Positions 46,685 through 55,917 of a stretch of DNA of 64,000 nt are shown one piece after another. The position numbers and the translations under genes are program-made. Source of the DNA: Acetobacter musti (GTDB lineage Bacteria > Pseudomonadota > Alphaproteobacteria > Acetobacterales > Acetobacteraceae). The stretch is from assembly GCF_011516835.1 (NCBI RefSeq), contig NZ_WOTB01000001.1:1-64000 (forward strand), in the 5' to 3' direction. How positions within the stretch are numbered: the first letter of the stretch is position 1; every line of letters begins with the position of its first letter. Under the pieces are notes generated by a model. The model was given only the letters and a program-made list of their open reading frames with translations, searched no databases and was not told where the DNA came from.

Positions 46685-47500
46685 TTAGATTGTAAAGGTT
46701 TCTCCGAGGTACACGCGGCGCACGTCCTCGTTGGTGACGATCTCTTCCGGCAGACCCTGCATCAGCACCTGACCGCCATGCATGATATAGGCCCGGTCAA
46801 TGACGCCCAGCGTTTCACGCACATTATGATCGGTGATCAGAACGCCGATGCCACGGTCTTTCAGATGCGACACCAGATCACGGATTTCGCCCACCGCAAT
46901 CGGATCAATCCCCGCCAGCGGCTCATCAAGCAGAATGTAATGCGGCTGACTCGCCAGCGCCCGCGCGATTTCGAGTCGCCGCCGCTCGCCGCCGGACAGA
47001 GCCAGAGAAGGGGAGCGGCGGAGATGCGAGATGCCGAACTCGCCCAGCAGCCCGTCCAGCATGGCGTCACGCTTGTCCGGATCGGGTTCGACAACCTCCA
47101 GCGCCGCCATGATGTTCTGCTCGACATTCAGCCCCCGGAAGATGCTGGCTTCCTGCGGCAGATAGCCGATCCCCAGCCGCGCACGGCGATACATCGGAAG
47201 GCGGGTAATATCGGCGCCGTCCAGCGTGATCGTCCCGGTGTCAGGCTGCACGAGACCGACGATCATATAGAAACTGGTCGTCTTTCCCGCGCCGTTCGGG
47301 CCAAGCAGACCCACCGCCTCACCACGATGCACCTCGATCGAGACATTCTTCACAACCTCGCGCTTCTTGTAGGATTTGCCAATCCCGTCCGCGAAAAGCC
47401 CATGTCTCCGGTCCCCCACAACCGCATCGCCGGCCACATCGCCGGCTTCGGCCGGAATGACGGTCACGTCTTCTTCATCGATTTCCAGAAAATTCGCCAT
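46685..47500 (-). CDS. lptB: LPS export ABC transporter ATP-binding protein LptB
   Basis: LptB powers extraction of lipopolysaccharide from the inner membrane with LptF, LptG and LptC. Walker A GPNGAGKTT is at 67-75, the Q-loop is YLPQEASIFRGL, the signature LSGGERRRLEIARAL, Walker B YILLDEPLAGID and the switch His is in LITDHNVRETL; these strings are diagnostic of LptB. The N-terminal 35 residues are acidic and longer than in E. coli LptB, and may be a lineage-specific extension or an upstream start. It lies two bases after lptA and nine before rpoN. Confidence 0.95.
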   Translation of the reverse strand: MANFLEIDEEDVTVIPAEAGDVAGDAVVGDRRHGLFADGIGKSYKKREVVKNVSIEVHRGEAVGLLGPNGAGKTTSFYMIVGLVQPDTGTITLDGADITRLPMYRRARLGIGYLPQEASIFRGLNVEQNIMAALEVVEPDPDKRDAMLDGLLGEFGISHLRRSPSLALSGGERRRLEIARALASQPHYILLDEPLAGIDPIAVGEIRDLVSHLKDRGIGVLITDHNVRETLGVIDRAYIMHGGQVLMQGLPEEIVTNEDVRRVYLGETFTI

Positions 47501-47502
47501 GG

Positions 47503-48744
47503 TCAGTGGCCACCACCGCTGTTGCCATCATTGTTCGGTACAACAAGCCCGCTGACACGCGATCCCGGACGCTCCGTCATCGTGGCGATCCCGGTATGCA
47601 TGTTGATGACCGCCGCCGACCCCTGAAGCTGGTTCTGCCCGCGCGTGATATGAACATTCCCGACAACCCGGGCAATCCCGGTGTCAGGAACATAGACCCC
47701 CCTGTCGCCGGTAATGACTTCCGTCTGCGTCCGCACCCAGACATGACCAAAGGCATTGACCTTCTCAAGCTTGCCCGACCCGCCCGCGATCGGATCGCCC
47801 CCCTGTTTCGGGGCCGGCTTCGGAGCCGACGCCGCCCCGGCGGCAGGCTGAGCGTCCTTGTCCGGCGGCGCGCTGTAACCAACAAGCACATCGGCGCGAA
47901 TCTGCTTCCCCTCATTGGTCGTCACCGTCGCGTCGCCACGCCCGATGGAAATCCGCGTATCCGAGTAATATTCCATCGAATCGCGTGACGTCAGAACGTC
48001 CTGCGGCGTGGTCAGTTTCAGCGCGTGACCCGTCATCACCAGAGTCGCCTTGTCGATGTCATAAACGGCCTTGTCACCCCAGCCCTGATCCGTCTGCGTG
48101 AAAATATGAACGTGGCCGATCGCCTCCAGCCGGTAAATTTCATTCGAACCGGAATTGTCCATGCCCCCGGACTGCGAAGGCGAAGACGTCCCGGCCGGAC
48201 CACCGGCAGAAGCCGGAGCCTTGTCACCCCCGGCCGGCGCTGTCCCTGTCTGCGCCGTGCCGCCGCCCTGCGCCGTCCCACCCGGCGCTCCCCCAGGCTG
48301 AGCTGTGCCGCCCTGCGTCGCTCCACTCTGCGCAGCAGTTCCACCCTGAGCCGCCCCCGGCGCCGTTTCCGCCGGCTCGGCCGGATTCACCGCATCCGGC
48401 GTGGCCTCCTTTTTGCGATAATACGCAATCAGACGATCCGCCGTCACGGTGACATCGCCCCGCACAGCCTGCGCCTGATCATACGCCGTGACCTTCCGCG
48501 CGTTCTGATCCCAGTCGAAGCCACCCACCGCCGTCACGGTAATCTGCCCGCCATGAGACAGATCGATCGCCTGAGCCCGGGCTGCATCCACAGGAGCTGT
48601 CAGGGCGATCAGAGCCGCCGCGGCGCCGGAGAATGCCAGAGAACCCGAAAAGACAGCAGAACCGGAAAACACGGGAGAAGCGAAAGCCGCGCGGGCGCTC
48701 ATGCCGGACCGGCGTGTCATGAAGGCAGGGGAGAAGAGCACCAT
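47503..48744 (-). CDS. lptA: LptA/OstA-family periplasmic LPS transport protein with low-complexity insertion
   Basis: The 413-residue protein is more than twice the usual LptA length. A signal peptide (about 1-57, ending AARAQA) precedes an OstA-type beta-jellyroll repeat: ITVTAVGGFDWDQNARKVTAYDQAQAVRGDVTVTADRL (in pieces), YRLEAIGHVHIFTQTD, VMTGHALKLTTPQDVLTS, VNAFGHVWVRTQTEVITGDRGVY and GNVHITRGQNQLQG. Residues about 113-200 are a Gly/Ala/Thr/Gln/Pro-rich insertion (GGTAQPGGAPGGTAQGG) between two strands, and a second Ala/Pro/Lys linker is at about 300-325. LptA bridges LptC to the outer-membrane LptD. Gene order lptC-lptA-lptB supports the name. ATG 48744 or ATG 48720 could be the start. 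Confidence 0.85.
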   Translation of the reverse strand: MVLFSPAFMTRRSGMSARAAFASPVFSGSAVFSGSLAFSGAAAALIALTAPVDAARAQAIDLSHGGQITVTAVGGFDWDQNARKVTAYDQAQAVRGDVTVTADRLIAYYRKKEATPDAVNPAEPAETAPGAAQGGTAAQSGATQGGTAQPGGAPGGTAQGGGTAQTGTAPAGGDKAPASAGGPAGTSSPSQSGGMDNSGSNEIYRLEAIGHVHIFTQTDQGWGDKAVYDIDKATLVMTGHALKLTTPQDVLTSRDSMEYYSDTRISIGRGDATVTTNEGKQIRADVLVGYSAPPDKDAQPAAGAASAPKPAPKQGGDPIAGGSGKLEKVNAFGHVWVRTQTEVITGDRGVYVPDTGIARVVGNVHITRGQNQLQGSAAVINMHTGIATMTERPGSRVSGLVVPNNDGNSGGGH

Positions 48745-49581
48745 TCAACTGGCCTTGTCGTGCGGACCGGCGCGGTCGTCATTCAGAATCAGTCGTCCCG
48801 GACCACGGAACTGAGCAATACCATCGTGTTCCGACAGGAAATAGCCTCTCGCATCCAGGACACCAAACGGCCCCTCCGCATGGACCCACGCATCGGATGC
48901 GACAACCCCCTGACGCATCTCCACATCGGCCATCGGTCCGCGCATCATAAGACCATCGTCACGATAAAGGGTCACCTCGTCCGTCAGATCCAGAATCTGC
49001 TCATGCTGCATGTAAACCCCGTTCTCGGATTGCAGATAGAGCCATTGCCCGCTCTGGGTCAGCGTATCGGCCGCAGGTGAGATCAGATCGATCCGGTCCT
49101 GATCGATCTGGTGAGCCGTCTTCGCGGTGATCATGAAAGGCCGCCCATGCGTGTCGACACTGCGATAAATGGCGCCCTCAAGATTTCCGCTCTCCAGCTT
49201 CAGCCGCGTCGCCTCGGTCAGAGCCGTGTGGCTGGCATTCATCATGCGGTCGATCTCCGGCCACACGGCAATCGACCCGAGCAGCAGAAGCGCCAGCCCC
49301 GGCAACACCCATTTCGCCCAGCGCAGCACGGTCTGCCGCCGCGCCAGCTCGGCCGCCCCCGGCGCGCGCCGCGTCGCAAGAACGGACGCCTCGATCACAG
49401 TGCGCTGGCGGCGTATGGTCTCGTCAGAGCGGCTGAAATCCTGACGCTCGACACGCGGCCCGGACTCACGGAGACCGGACTCACGGGTACCGGCCCCACG
49501 GGCGGAAGACGCGCCCGTAACAGACGGCTCACGACGCCCGTCCGGCGGACCCCCGGCGCGATCTTCCGGATCGTCGCTCAT
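48745..49581 (-). CDS. lptC: LPS export protein LptC
   Basis: LptC is the inner-membrane-anchored bridge between LptBFG and LptA. The 278-residue protein has a long disordered cytoplasmic N-terminus (1-85, Arg/Gly/Ser-rich, with a short repeat TRESGLRESGPR), one membrane helix (about 89-107, WVLPGLALLLLGSIAVWP) and a periplasmic jellyroll (LKLESGNLEGAIYRSVDTHGRPF in part, TAKTAHQIDQDRIDLISP, EQILDLTDEVTLYRDDGLMM, VHAEGPFGVLDARGYFL). It overlaps kdsD by one base (TGATG) and is followed directly by lptA. The family is divergent, so position in the operon carries much of the assignment. Confidence 0.87.
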   Translation of the reverse strand: MSDDPEDRAGGPPDGRREPSVTGASSARGAGTRESGLRESGPRVERQDFSRSDETIRRQRTVIEASVLATRRAPGAAELARRQTVLRWAKWVLPGLALLLLGSIAVWPEIDRMMNASHTALTEATRLKLESGNLEGAIYRSVDTHGRPFMITAKTAHQIDQDRIDLISPAADTLTQSGQWLYLQSENGVYMQHEQILDLTDEVTLYRDDGLMMRGPMADVEMRQGVVASDAWVHAEGPFGVLDARGYFLSEHDGIAQFRGPGRLILNDDRAGPHDKAS

Positions 49582-50690
49582 CAGGCAACGCCTGCCCGCA
49601 GAAGATCATGAACATGAATCACACCGGTCACGCGTCTCCCTGAATCCAGAACAAAGAGAGACGTGATTGGTTTCGGCCGGTCATTCATCAGCCGCAGCGC
49701 CTCAGCCCCGAGAACATTGGGTCCAACAGTCAGCGGCCGGCGATTCATCACCTCTCCGGCGCAGGTGCGCGTCAGATCGCGATCGAGCACGCCACGCAGA
49801 TCGCCATCGGTGATAATCCCGGTCAGTGCGCCATCCGCATCCGTCACGGCAACACAGCCCAGCGCCTTGTGAGTCATCTCGACGATCACGTCCCGAAGCA
49901 CGGTGACCGGCAGAACCGTCGGAACAGCCTCCCCGGTCCGCATCAGATCACGGACAGTCCGCAATTTCGCTCCCAGCCGCCCGCCCGGATGAAAGACGCC
50001 GAAATCTCCGGCAGTGAAACCCCGACGCTCCATCAGGGAAACGGCGAGCGCATCGCCAAGAGCAAGCTGCATCAGACTACTCGTGGTCGGCGCCAGCCCC
50101 ATCGGGCAGGCCTCCGGCATCGCCGGCGTCAGCAGCACGATATCGGCCGCCTTCGCCAGAGCCGACGTCGCACAGGCCGTCACGGCAAGAAGCGGCAGCC
50201 CGTAGCGCCGGCTGTGCGCCACAATATCGGCCAGCTCCGATGACTCGCCGGAGTTGGACAGCGCCAGAACGGCGTCGCCCGCGGCGAGCATCCCGAGATC
50301 GCCGTGAGACGCCTCCACCGGATGCACGAAAATCGCCGGCGTACCGGTCGAGCTGAGCGTGGCCTGAATCTTGCGGCCGATATGACCCGATTTGCCGATC
50401 CCGGTGACAACGACACGGCCATCGAGCCGGGCAATACAGTCAACCGCCCGCGTAAACGCCGCCCCGAGCCCCTCCGTATCGGCCATGGCCGCGTCAAGCG
50501 CCGCCAGCCCCGCGATCTCGGTCGTCAGGACAGCGCGCGCGGCCACAACCGGGCCGGAGCCTGAAGCCGCAGGATGACGTGACGGATCTGTGGTGCCACA
50601 TTCTGCGGTGCCATTTTCTGCCGTGTCGCGGCCGGTCCGCCGCATCGCGACCGTTCCTGCAGATGGCCCGCGTGGATCAGGGTTGCTCAT
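49581..50690 (-). CDS. kdsD: D-arabinose 5-phosphate isomerase (KpsF/GutQ family)
   Basis: The enzyme converts ribulose 5-phosphate to arabinose 5-phosphate for KDO synthesis. A SIS domain (about 60-215: VVTGIGKSGHIGRKIQATLSSTGTPA, PVEASHGDLGML, LALSNSGESSEL) is followed by two CBS domains (DLMRTGEAVPTV, CVAVTDADGALTGIITDGDLR, SLFVLDSGRRVTGVIHVHDLL). It is 369 residues from ATG 50690, which has AGAGG upstream; the first 45 residues are variable and a later ATG is possible. KDO synthesis and LPS transport genes in one operon make functional sense. Confidence 0.92.
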   Translation of the reverse strand: MSNPDPRGPSAGTVAMRRTGRDTAENGTAECGTTDPSRHPAASGSGPVVAARAVLTTEIAGLAALDAAMADTEGLGAAFTRAVDCIARLDGRVVVTGIGKSGHIGRKIQATLSSTGTPAIFVHPVEASHGDLGMLAAGDAVLALSNSGESSELADIVAHSRRYGLPLLAVTACATSALAKAADIVLLTPAMPEACPMGLAPTTSSLMQLALGDALAVSLMERRGFTAGDFGVFHPGGRLGAKLRTVRDLMRTGEAVPTVLPVTVLRDVIVEMTHKALGCVAVTDADGALTGIITDGDLRGVLDRDLTRTCAGEVMNRRPLTVGPNVLGAEALRLMNDRPKPITSLFVLDSGRRVTGVIHVHDLLRAGVA

Positions 50691-50755
50691 GCCAGCCTCT
50701 ATCGTCCCTTGGAACGTGCCGGTCAATCACGGCCCGCCGGCGTCGCGCGCTGAAA

Positions 50756-51415
50756 TCAGGCGCGATGGGAGAAGATGTCCGGATCTTCATACCCGAGAAG
50801 GTCGAGCCGGGTACGGGCCGGAAGGAAATCGTAACACGCCTGGGCCAGCTCCCGACGGTCCTCCCGCACAAGCAGCGCCTCCAGCCTCTCCCACAGAGCA
50901 TGCAGATGCAGAACGTCCGACGCCGCATAGGCAAGCTGTTCCGGAGTCAGCTCCGGAGCGCCCCAGTCAGAGCTCTGCTGCTGCTTGCTGATCTCGACAC
51001 CCAGCAGATCCCGGCAGAGCGCCGCCAGACCATGCCGGTCGGTGAAAGTGCGGACAAGCCGCGCGGCAATCTTGGTACAGACCGTCGGGGCAACGGTGAT
51101 GCCCAGCGTGCGCTGCAGAACAGCGACATCGAAACGCGCGAAATGCATGATCTTGAGAACGGACGGATCGGACAGCAGCCGCTTCAGATTCGGACAGTCC
51201 GCCGGAGCCCCGCCCGGCCGGCCGGGAACGAGCTGCACGAGATGCGCCGTGCCGTCGCCCGAGGAAAGCTGCACAAGACAGAGACGGTCCCGGTAAGGAT
51301 TCAGGCCCATGGTCTCGGTGTCGACCGCAACGCTCCGGCCGAGATCAAGCCCGTCCGGCAGATCGTCGCGATACAGCGTGATCGCGTCACCGGCTGAGCT
51401 CCGCCTGCCACTCAT
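50756..51415 (-). CDS. rnd: Ribonuclease D
   Basis: The 219-residue protein is a short RNase D consisting of the DEDD 3'-5' exonuclease domain only: VAVDTETMGLNPYRDRLCLVQLS (motif I DxE), MHFARFDVAVLQ (motif II), and LAYAASDVLHLHALWERL (motif III YxxxD). It trims 3' ends of structured RNAs such as tRNAs. The C-terminal HRDC domains of E. coli RNase D are missing, as in many alphaproteobacteria. ATG 51415 is chosen because sequence upstream enters tRNA-Leu at 51447. Its position 31 bases downstream of a tRNA gene and before the kdsD-lpt operon is typical. Confidence 0.9.
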   Translation of the reverse strand: MSGRRSSAGDAITLYRDDLPDGLDLGRSVAVDTETMGLNPYRDRLCLVQLSSGDGTAHLVQLVPGRPGGAPADCPNLKRLLSDPSVLKIMHFARFDVAVLQRTLGITVAPTVCTKIAARLVRTFTDRHGLAALCRDLLGVEISKQQQSSDWGAPELTPEQLAYAASDVLHLHALWERLEALLVREDRRELAQACYDFLPARTRLDLLGYEDPDIFSHRA

Positions 51416-51446
51416 GGCCCGTCCATGCTGATTTTGAGAAAAACTC

Positions 51447-51533
51447 TGGTGCCCAGAAGAAGACTCGAACTTCCACGACCTTGCGGCCACAGGTACCTGA
51501 AACCTGCGCGTCTACCAATTCCGCCATCTGGGC
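51447..51533 (-). tRNA. tRNA-Leu (anticodon CAG)
   Basis: On the minus strand the acceptor GCCCAGA pairs with TCTGGGC, and D arm, anticodon stem CAGGT/ACCTG with loop TTCAGGT (anticodon CAG), a long variable arm (GGCCGCAAGGTC) and the T arm with GTTCGAGTC are present. CCA is encoded. The class II long variable arm confirms a leucine tRNA. Confidence 0.94.
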
Positions 51534-51684
51534 AAGATGACAACCCGGTTGCTCCCGGGCGCTGGAGGAGCCGTTTAAACGTGCAGCCCGAACCGGTCAA
51601 GAGGGGTTTCGCGGAGAGAGGCAATATCTTTCGGTCCGGAACAGACTGTGTTTCCATCGCCCGGTCACGGCCCGGGATATCATC

Positions 51685-54348
51685 ATGCGCAATTCTCTGC
51701 TCTTCGCCTCAACACTGCTCTGCACCGCAGCCATGTCGTCCATGATGGCATGCCGCCCGGCCAGCGCCGAGGCGCCGTTCTCATTCGCAAAAACACCGGG
51801 CCAGCTGCCGAAAACCGTCGTGCCGTCAGCTTACGACATCGACCTCGTCACCGACATGAAAGCCCTGACCCTCTCAGGCCATGAATCGATCGCCGTCACC
51901 GTCTCCGGCGCCGCGCAGACCGTCATCCTCAGTCAGGCCGGCCTGACGATCCGCTCCGCCACGGCCGACGGCGCGCCGGTCAGCGTCAGCACGGACGAGA
52001 AAGCGCAGACGCTCACACTGCGCCCGGCCCGCCCGCTTCCGGCGGGGCCGCATAAAATCGACATCACCTACAGCGGCCCGATCCCGGAAACGCCCAACGG
52101 CATCTATTACGACGATTATCATGACGCCGCCGGCGCGAAGAAACGCATGCTCGTGACCCAGTTCGAAGTCGCCGACGCCCGGCGCATGTTCCCCTGCTGG
52201 GACGAGCCGGCCTTCAAGGCCACGTTCCGTCTGAACGTCACCCTGCCGGCAGGCTGGCAGCCGATCAGCAACATGCCGGCCGAAACAGTGACCCCCGCGC
52301 CAGGCGGCGCGCAGCACGTGGCGTTCGCCAGAACACCCCGCATGTCGACCTACCTCCTGGCGCTGGTCGCCGGCGATCTCGCCGCAACCCACGGAACAGC
52401 CGACGGAACGCCGGTCAGCACATGGGCTCCGAAAGGAGAAGAGCGGAACACGCAATACGCCACGCAGGCCGCATCTGAAATCCTCCCGTATTACAACGCC
52501 TATTTCGGAACCGCCTATCCGCTCCCGAAACTCGACCTGATCGCCGTCCCCGGAAATTACGAAGCCGGAGCAATGGAAAACTGGGGCGCGATCACCTTCA
52601 TCGACGAAGACCTGCTCTACGACCCCGCCCACAGCTCGCCCGGCACGAAAGAACTCGTCTATCTCGTGGTCGCGCACGAAATGGCCCATCAGTGGTCCGG
52701 CGATCTCGTGACGATGGCCTGGTGGGACAATATCTGGCTGAACGAAGGCTTCGCCACCTGGATGGAGACGAAGGCGCTCGATCATTTCAATCCCACCTGG
52801 GAAATCTGGCCGCGCGAACACAAAGGACGCGAAGCCGCCATGGGAGAAGACGCCCTCGCGACAACGCATCCGATTCAGCAGCCCATCCGCGATGTCAGCC
52901 AGGCCGGCAGCGCCTTCGACCGGATCAGCTACGAAAAAGGCGAGCAGGTCATTCGCATGATCGAAACATGGCTCGGACCGGACACGTTCCGGGACGGAAT
53001 GCGCGCCTATATGAAAGCGCACGCCTACAGCAACGCGACAAGCGCCGATCTCTGGAACGCCCTTTCCGCGGCGTCACATCAGGATGTCGGAACCGTCGCC
53101 CGCTCCTTCACCGAACAGCCAGGCATCCCGCTGGTCAGCGTTTCGGAAACCTGCCGGAACGGCAACACATCTGTTTCTCTGAAGCAGAGCCGGTTCACAA
53201 TTCACGATCCGGACGCCTCACCGCTGCACTGGCATGTGCCCGTCGTCATCGGCGGCCCCGGCGTGACGGCGCAGAAAGTCGTGCTTTCCGATAACGCAAC
53301 CCTTCATTTCCCTGGCTGCAATCTCGCGATCAAGGCCAATCTCGGCGAGAGCGGATATTACCGCACAGCCTATGATCCGGACTCCTTCCGCTCCCTGAAA
53401 GCGAATTTCACCCGCCTCGACGCCACCGACCGGGTCAATCTCCTCGGCGACCAGTTCGCTCTCTTTCTGGCGGAGAAAGGCGACCTGGCCGATTACCTCG
53501 ATCTCGTGGCCGGCCTGTCCCGGAATGGCGAGACCAGCGTGGCGGTCTGGCAGGACACGATCGACCATCTCACCCGGCTCGACGATCTGCTGCGCGGCTC
53601 GCCGTCGCGCCCCCTGTTCCGGCTCTTCGTCCGGGACCTGCTGAAACCGCAGCTGACCCGGCTGGGCTGGGACCCGAAGCCAGGCGACAGTTTCCCCGAC
53701 ACGCTGCTGCGCCCGCAGATCATCCAGACCCTCGGCATCATGGACGATCCCGATGTCGCCGTCGAAGCCGCGCGACGGTTCGAGGTATGGCGGAAAAATC
53801 CGGCGGCCCTCGATCCCTCCCTGGTGCAGCCGGTCATGCAGACCGTCGGCCTCCACGCCGACCCGGCAACATGGGCCGTGCTCGCGGATGTCGTCCGGAA
53901 CGTGCCGGACACCGAACAGAAACGCCGCTTTTTCGCAGCCCTCGCCCGTTCTCAGAATCCGGAACTGGTCCGTAAAGCCGCCCGTCTGGCATGGAGCGGC
54001 GCCATCCCGAACGGACGTATCGTTCGTGTGCTGACAACACTCGCCTACAACAGCGAACAGCCCGATCTCGTCTGGGAACAGGTCGTCACAAATCAGGCTG
54101 AGATCGCATCGCGCCTGACCCCGCAGGGCCGCGAGGATCTGCTCCCCTCGATCGCCGGCGCCACATTCAGCCCCGACATCGTCGCGCAGATGAAAGCAGC
54201 CCCCGCCAGCTCCGCCACCTCGGGCGCGCGGATCGCGGCCAGCCGCAGCGCCGAACAGGTGGCGGCGAATATCGGCCTCCGCCTGCGCGCCCAGCCGGCA
54301 ATCGCGCAATGGCTGCCAGCTTCCCATATCGGTACCGAAACACACTGA
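51685..54348 (+). CDS. Secreted M1 family metallo-aminopeptidase
   Basis: The 887-residue protein begins with a signal peptide (about 1-28, ending RPASA), so it acts in the periplasm or outside. The M1 catalytic core has the substrate motif GAMENWGA (near 290) and the zinc motif HEMAHQWSGDLVTMAWWDNIWLNEGFATW-type HExxH-18-E (in pieces: HEMAHQ, WLNEGF), plus the proton-donor Tyr region SYEKGEQVI. N-terminal beta-domain and C-terminal helical ERAP-like domain complete the usual layout. It removes N-terminal amino acids from peptides, probably for nutrition. ATG 51685 gives the signal peptide directly. A terminal AT-rich repeat follows the stop. Confidence 0.93.
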   Translation: MRNSLLFASTLLCTAAMSSMMACRPASAEAPFSFAKTPGQLPKTVVPSAYDIDLVTDMKALTLSGHESIAVTVSGAAQTVILSQAGLTIRSATADGAPVSVSTDEKAQTLTLRPARPLPAGPHKIDITYSGPIPETPNGIYYDDYHDAAGAKKRMLVTQFEVADARRMFPCWDEPAFKATFRLNVTLPAGWQPISNMPAETVTPAPGGAQHVAFARTPRMSTYLLALVAGDLAATHGTADGTPVSTWAPKGEERNTQYATQAASEILPYYNAYFGTAYPLPKLDLIAVPGNYEAGAMENWGAITFIDEDLLYDPAHSSPGTKELVYLVVAHEMAHQWSGDLVTMAWWDNIWLNEGFATWMETKALDHFNPTWEIWPREHKGREAAMGEDALATTHPIQQPIRDVSQAGSAFDRISYEKGEQVIRMIETWLGPDTFRDGMRAYMKAHAYSNATSADLWNALSAASHQDVGTVARSFTEQPGIPLVSVSETCRNGNTSVSLKQSRFTIHDPDASPLHWHVPVVIGGPGVTAQKVVLSDNATLHFPGCNLAIKANLGESGYYRTAYDPDSFRSLKANFTRLDATDRVNLLGDQFALFLAEKGDLADYLDLVAGLSRNGETSVAVWQDTIDHLTRLDDLLRGSPSRPLFRLFVRDLLKPQLTRLGWDPKPGDSFPDTLLRPQIIQTLGIMDDPDVAVEAARRFEVWRKNPAALDPSLVQPVMQTVGLHADPATWAVLADVVRNVPDTEQKRRFFAALARSQNPELVRKAARLAWSGAIPNGRIVRVLTTLAYNSEQPDLVWEQVVTNQAEIASRLTPQGREDLLPSIAGATFSPDIVAQMKAAPASSATSGARIAASRSAEQVAANIGLRLRAQPAIAQWLPASHIGTETH

Positions 54349-54388
54349 GAATAAGTCCGTCTCTGAAACCGCCTGATAAATTATAAAG

Positions 54389-54464
54389 AAGTTTTTGGTG
54401 AAGCTTTTTTCAAAAAGCTTCGGAAGACGCCGCCTTTTTGAAAAAAGGCGGCACCCAAAAACTT
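54389..54464. repeat. AT-rich three-way-junction repeat, complete copy
   Basis: The core is almost identical to 37712-37791: arms AAGTTTTTGG/CCAAAAACTT around GAAGC- and CCGCC-hairpins in the same order. The right flank TTTTATCAAAGATTTA is the reverse complement of the left flank of the 37.7-kb copy. It follows the aminopeptidase stop by 41 bases. Confidence 0.85.
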
Positions 54465-54737
54465 TTATTATTTTATCAAAGATTTATCGCGCTGGGTTCT
54501 CCGGCTCCTGCGGAAGCCCTCAGACCCGCCGAAACAACGCGACCCGCCCGGAACGGAGCGCGGTCTCCCGCCGCCGTTCCGGCTGTTCACGCGCGGATGA
54601 ACAGCCGCCCTGTGGACAGGGAGCATACCGGATGTATCGTATCGCGCAGAAAGACCGGCCTGACTGGCGTTTCGCACGTTGTCATTCCGGTGTGATGATC
54701 CGGGGCTGTTCCCCGGACGACGCGGGGAGTGGAATTG

Positions 54738-55721
54738 ATGACAGGTCAGCCGGTTGCGACCGTCTTCGGTGGATCAGGATTTCTGGGAACATATGTCGTC
54801 CGCAAACTGGCGGAAGACGGATACGCAGTCCGCGTGGCCTGCCGCCGCACCGACCTCGCCAACAGCCTGCGCCAGCTCGGCGCGGTCGGACAGGTCGCGC
54901 CCTTCTATGCCCCGCTTCAGAGCGAGGACGATGTCACAGCCGCCATCGCCGGTGCCAGCGTCGTCATCAATCTCGCCGCCATCCTTTCGGCATCGACCGT
55001 GGCGAAACTGGAGGCCGTGAACGTCAAAGGCGCCGCCCGCGTCGCCCGGATCGCCGCCGCCCAGGGCGTCGGAACGCTGATCCATATGTCCGCGATCGGC
55101 GCCTCGACATCGGCCGGCTCCCTGTACGCAAAAAGCCGCGGCGCCGGCGAGGAAGAGGTGCGTCTGAATTTCCCGGCGGCCACCATCGTCCGGGCTTCGG
55201 TGCTGTTCGGACCGGAAGATCATTTCCTCAATCTGTTCGCCGCCCTGGCCCGGTACGTCCCCCTCGTCATGCCGGTCTACGGCGCGCAGACACGCATGCA
55301 GCCGGTCTATGTGGCCGATGTCGCCGAAGCCATCCGCCGCATCGTCGCCGCCTCCGCCGAGGTCCGCCCGACGGAAACCAGCGTGTGCGAACTCGGCGGC
55401 CCGGAGGTGCTGACAATGGCGGAAATCTGCCGCCGCGTTCTGGTGATGACGGGACGAAGCAAACCCGTCTTCGCCGTGCCCGCCGGCCTCGCCTCTCTCC
55501 AGGCCACCATCCTCGAACGGCTGCCGGGACGGATGCTGACACGGGACCAGCTCCGGATGCTGTCCGTGGATAATGTCGTGGCCGCCGGAATGCCCGGATT
55601 CCAGGAACTCGGCATGGCGCCCGTCCCGATGGACCTGATCGCCCCCGCCTGCCTCAGACGGTATGCCGCCAATGGCTCGGAGAAAAATTTCGTTATAAAT
55701 CAGGTGAGTGGCGTAAATTAG
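54738..55721 (+). CDS. NDUFA9-like NAD(P)-binding protein
   Basis: The 327-residue protein is an atypical short-chain dehydrogenase/reductase related to the complex I accessory subunit NDUFA9. ATVFGGSGFLGTYVVRKLAEDG is the Rossmann nucleotide loop (shown in part), ACRRTDLA the NADPH-selecting Arg region, and SAIGASTSAGSLYAKSRGAGE the place of the SDR catalytic Ser/Tyr-Lys. MQPVYVADVAEAI and LGGPEVLTMAEI are typical of the group. In alphaproteobacteria such proteins are linked to complex I or quinone metabolism, but none of the nuo genes is near. ATG 54738 follows GGGGAG at nine bases; GTG 54729 is the alternative. Confidence 0.85.
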   Translation: MTGQPVATVFGGSGFLGTYVVRKLAEDGYAVRVACRRTDLANSLRQLGAVGQVAPFYAPLQSEDDVTAAIAGASVVINLAAILSASTVAKLEAVNVKGAARVARIAAAQGVGTLIHMSAIGASTSAGSLYAKSRGAGEEEVRLNFPAATIVRASVLFGPEDHFLNLFAALARYVPLVMPVYGAQTRMQPVYVADVAEAIRRIVAASAEVRPTETSVCELGGPEVLTMAEICRRVLVMTGRSKPVFAVPAGLASLQATILERLPGRMLTRDQLRMLSVDNVVAAGMPGFQELGMAPVPMDLIAPACLRRYAANGSEKNFVINQVSGVN

Positions 55722-55917
55722 GTCTCAAACGGACCCTTTTTCCCGTTTCCCGAAATCGATGCCGGAAGTGCCTCCGGGTTTGTTTTGGTAAATAGGACAG
55801 TACTGCTGTCTTTTGTTTTGACTGGCGCTAAGCTATCGCTGCTTCCGGCTTCAGACAGGATGAGTACGCCGCAGCGTCCGTCCGGCGGAGCAACCCGTCG
55901 ACAAGGAACCTCAGCGC

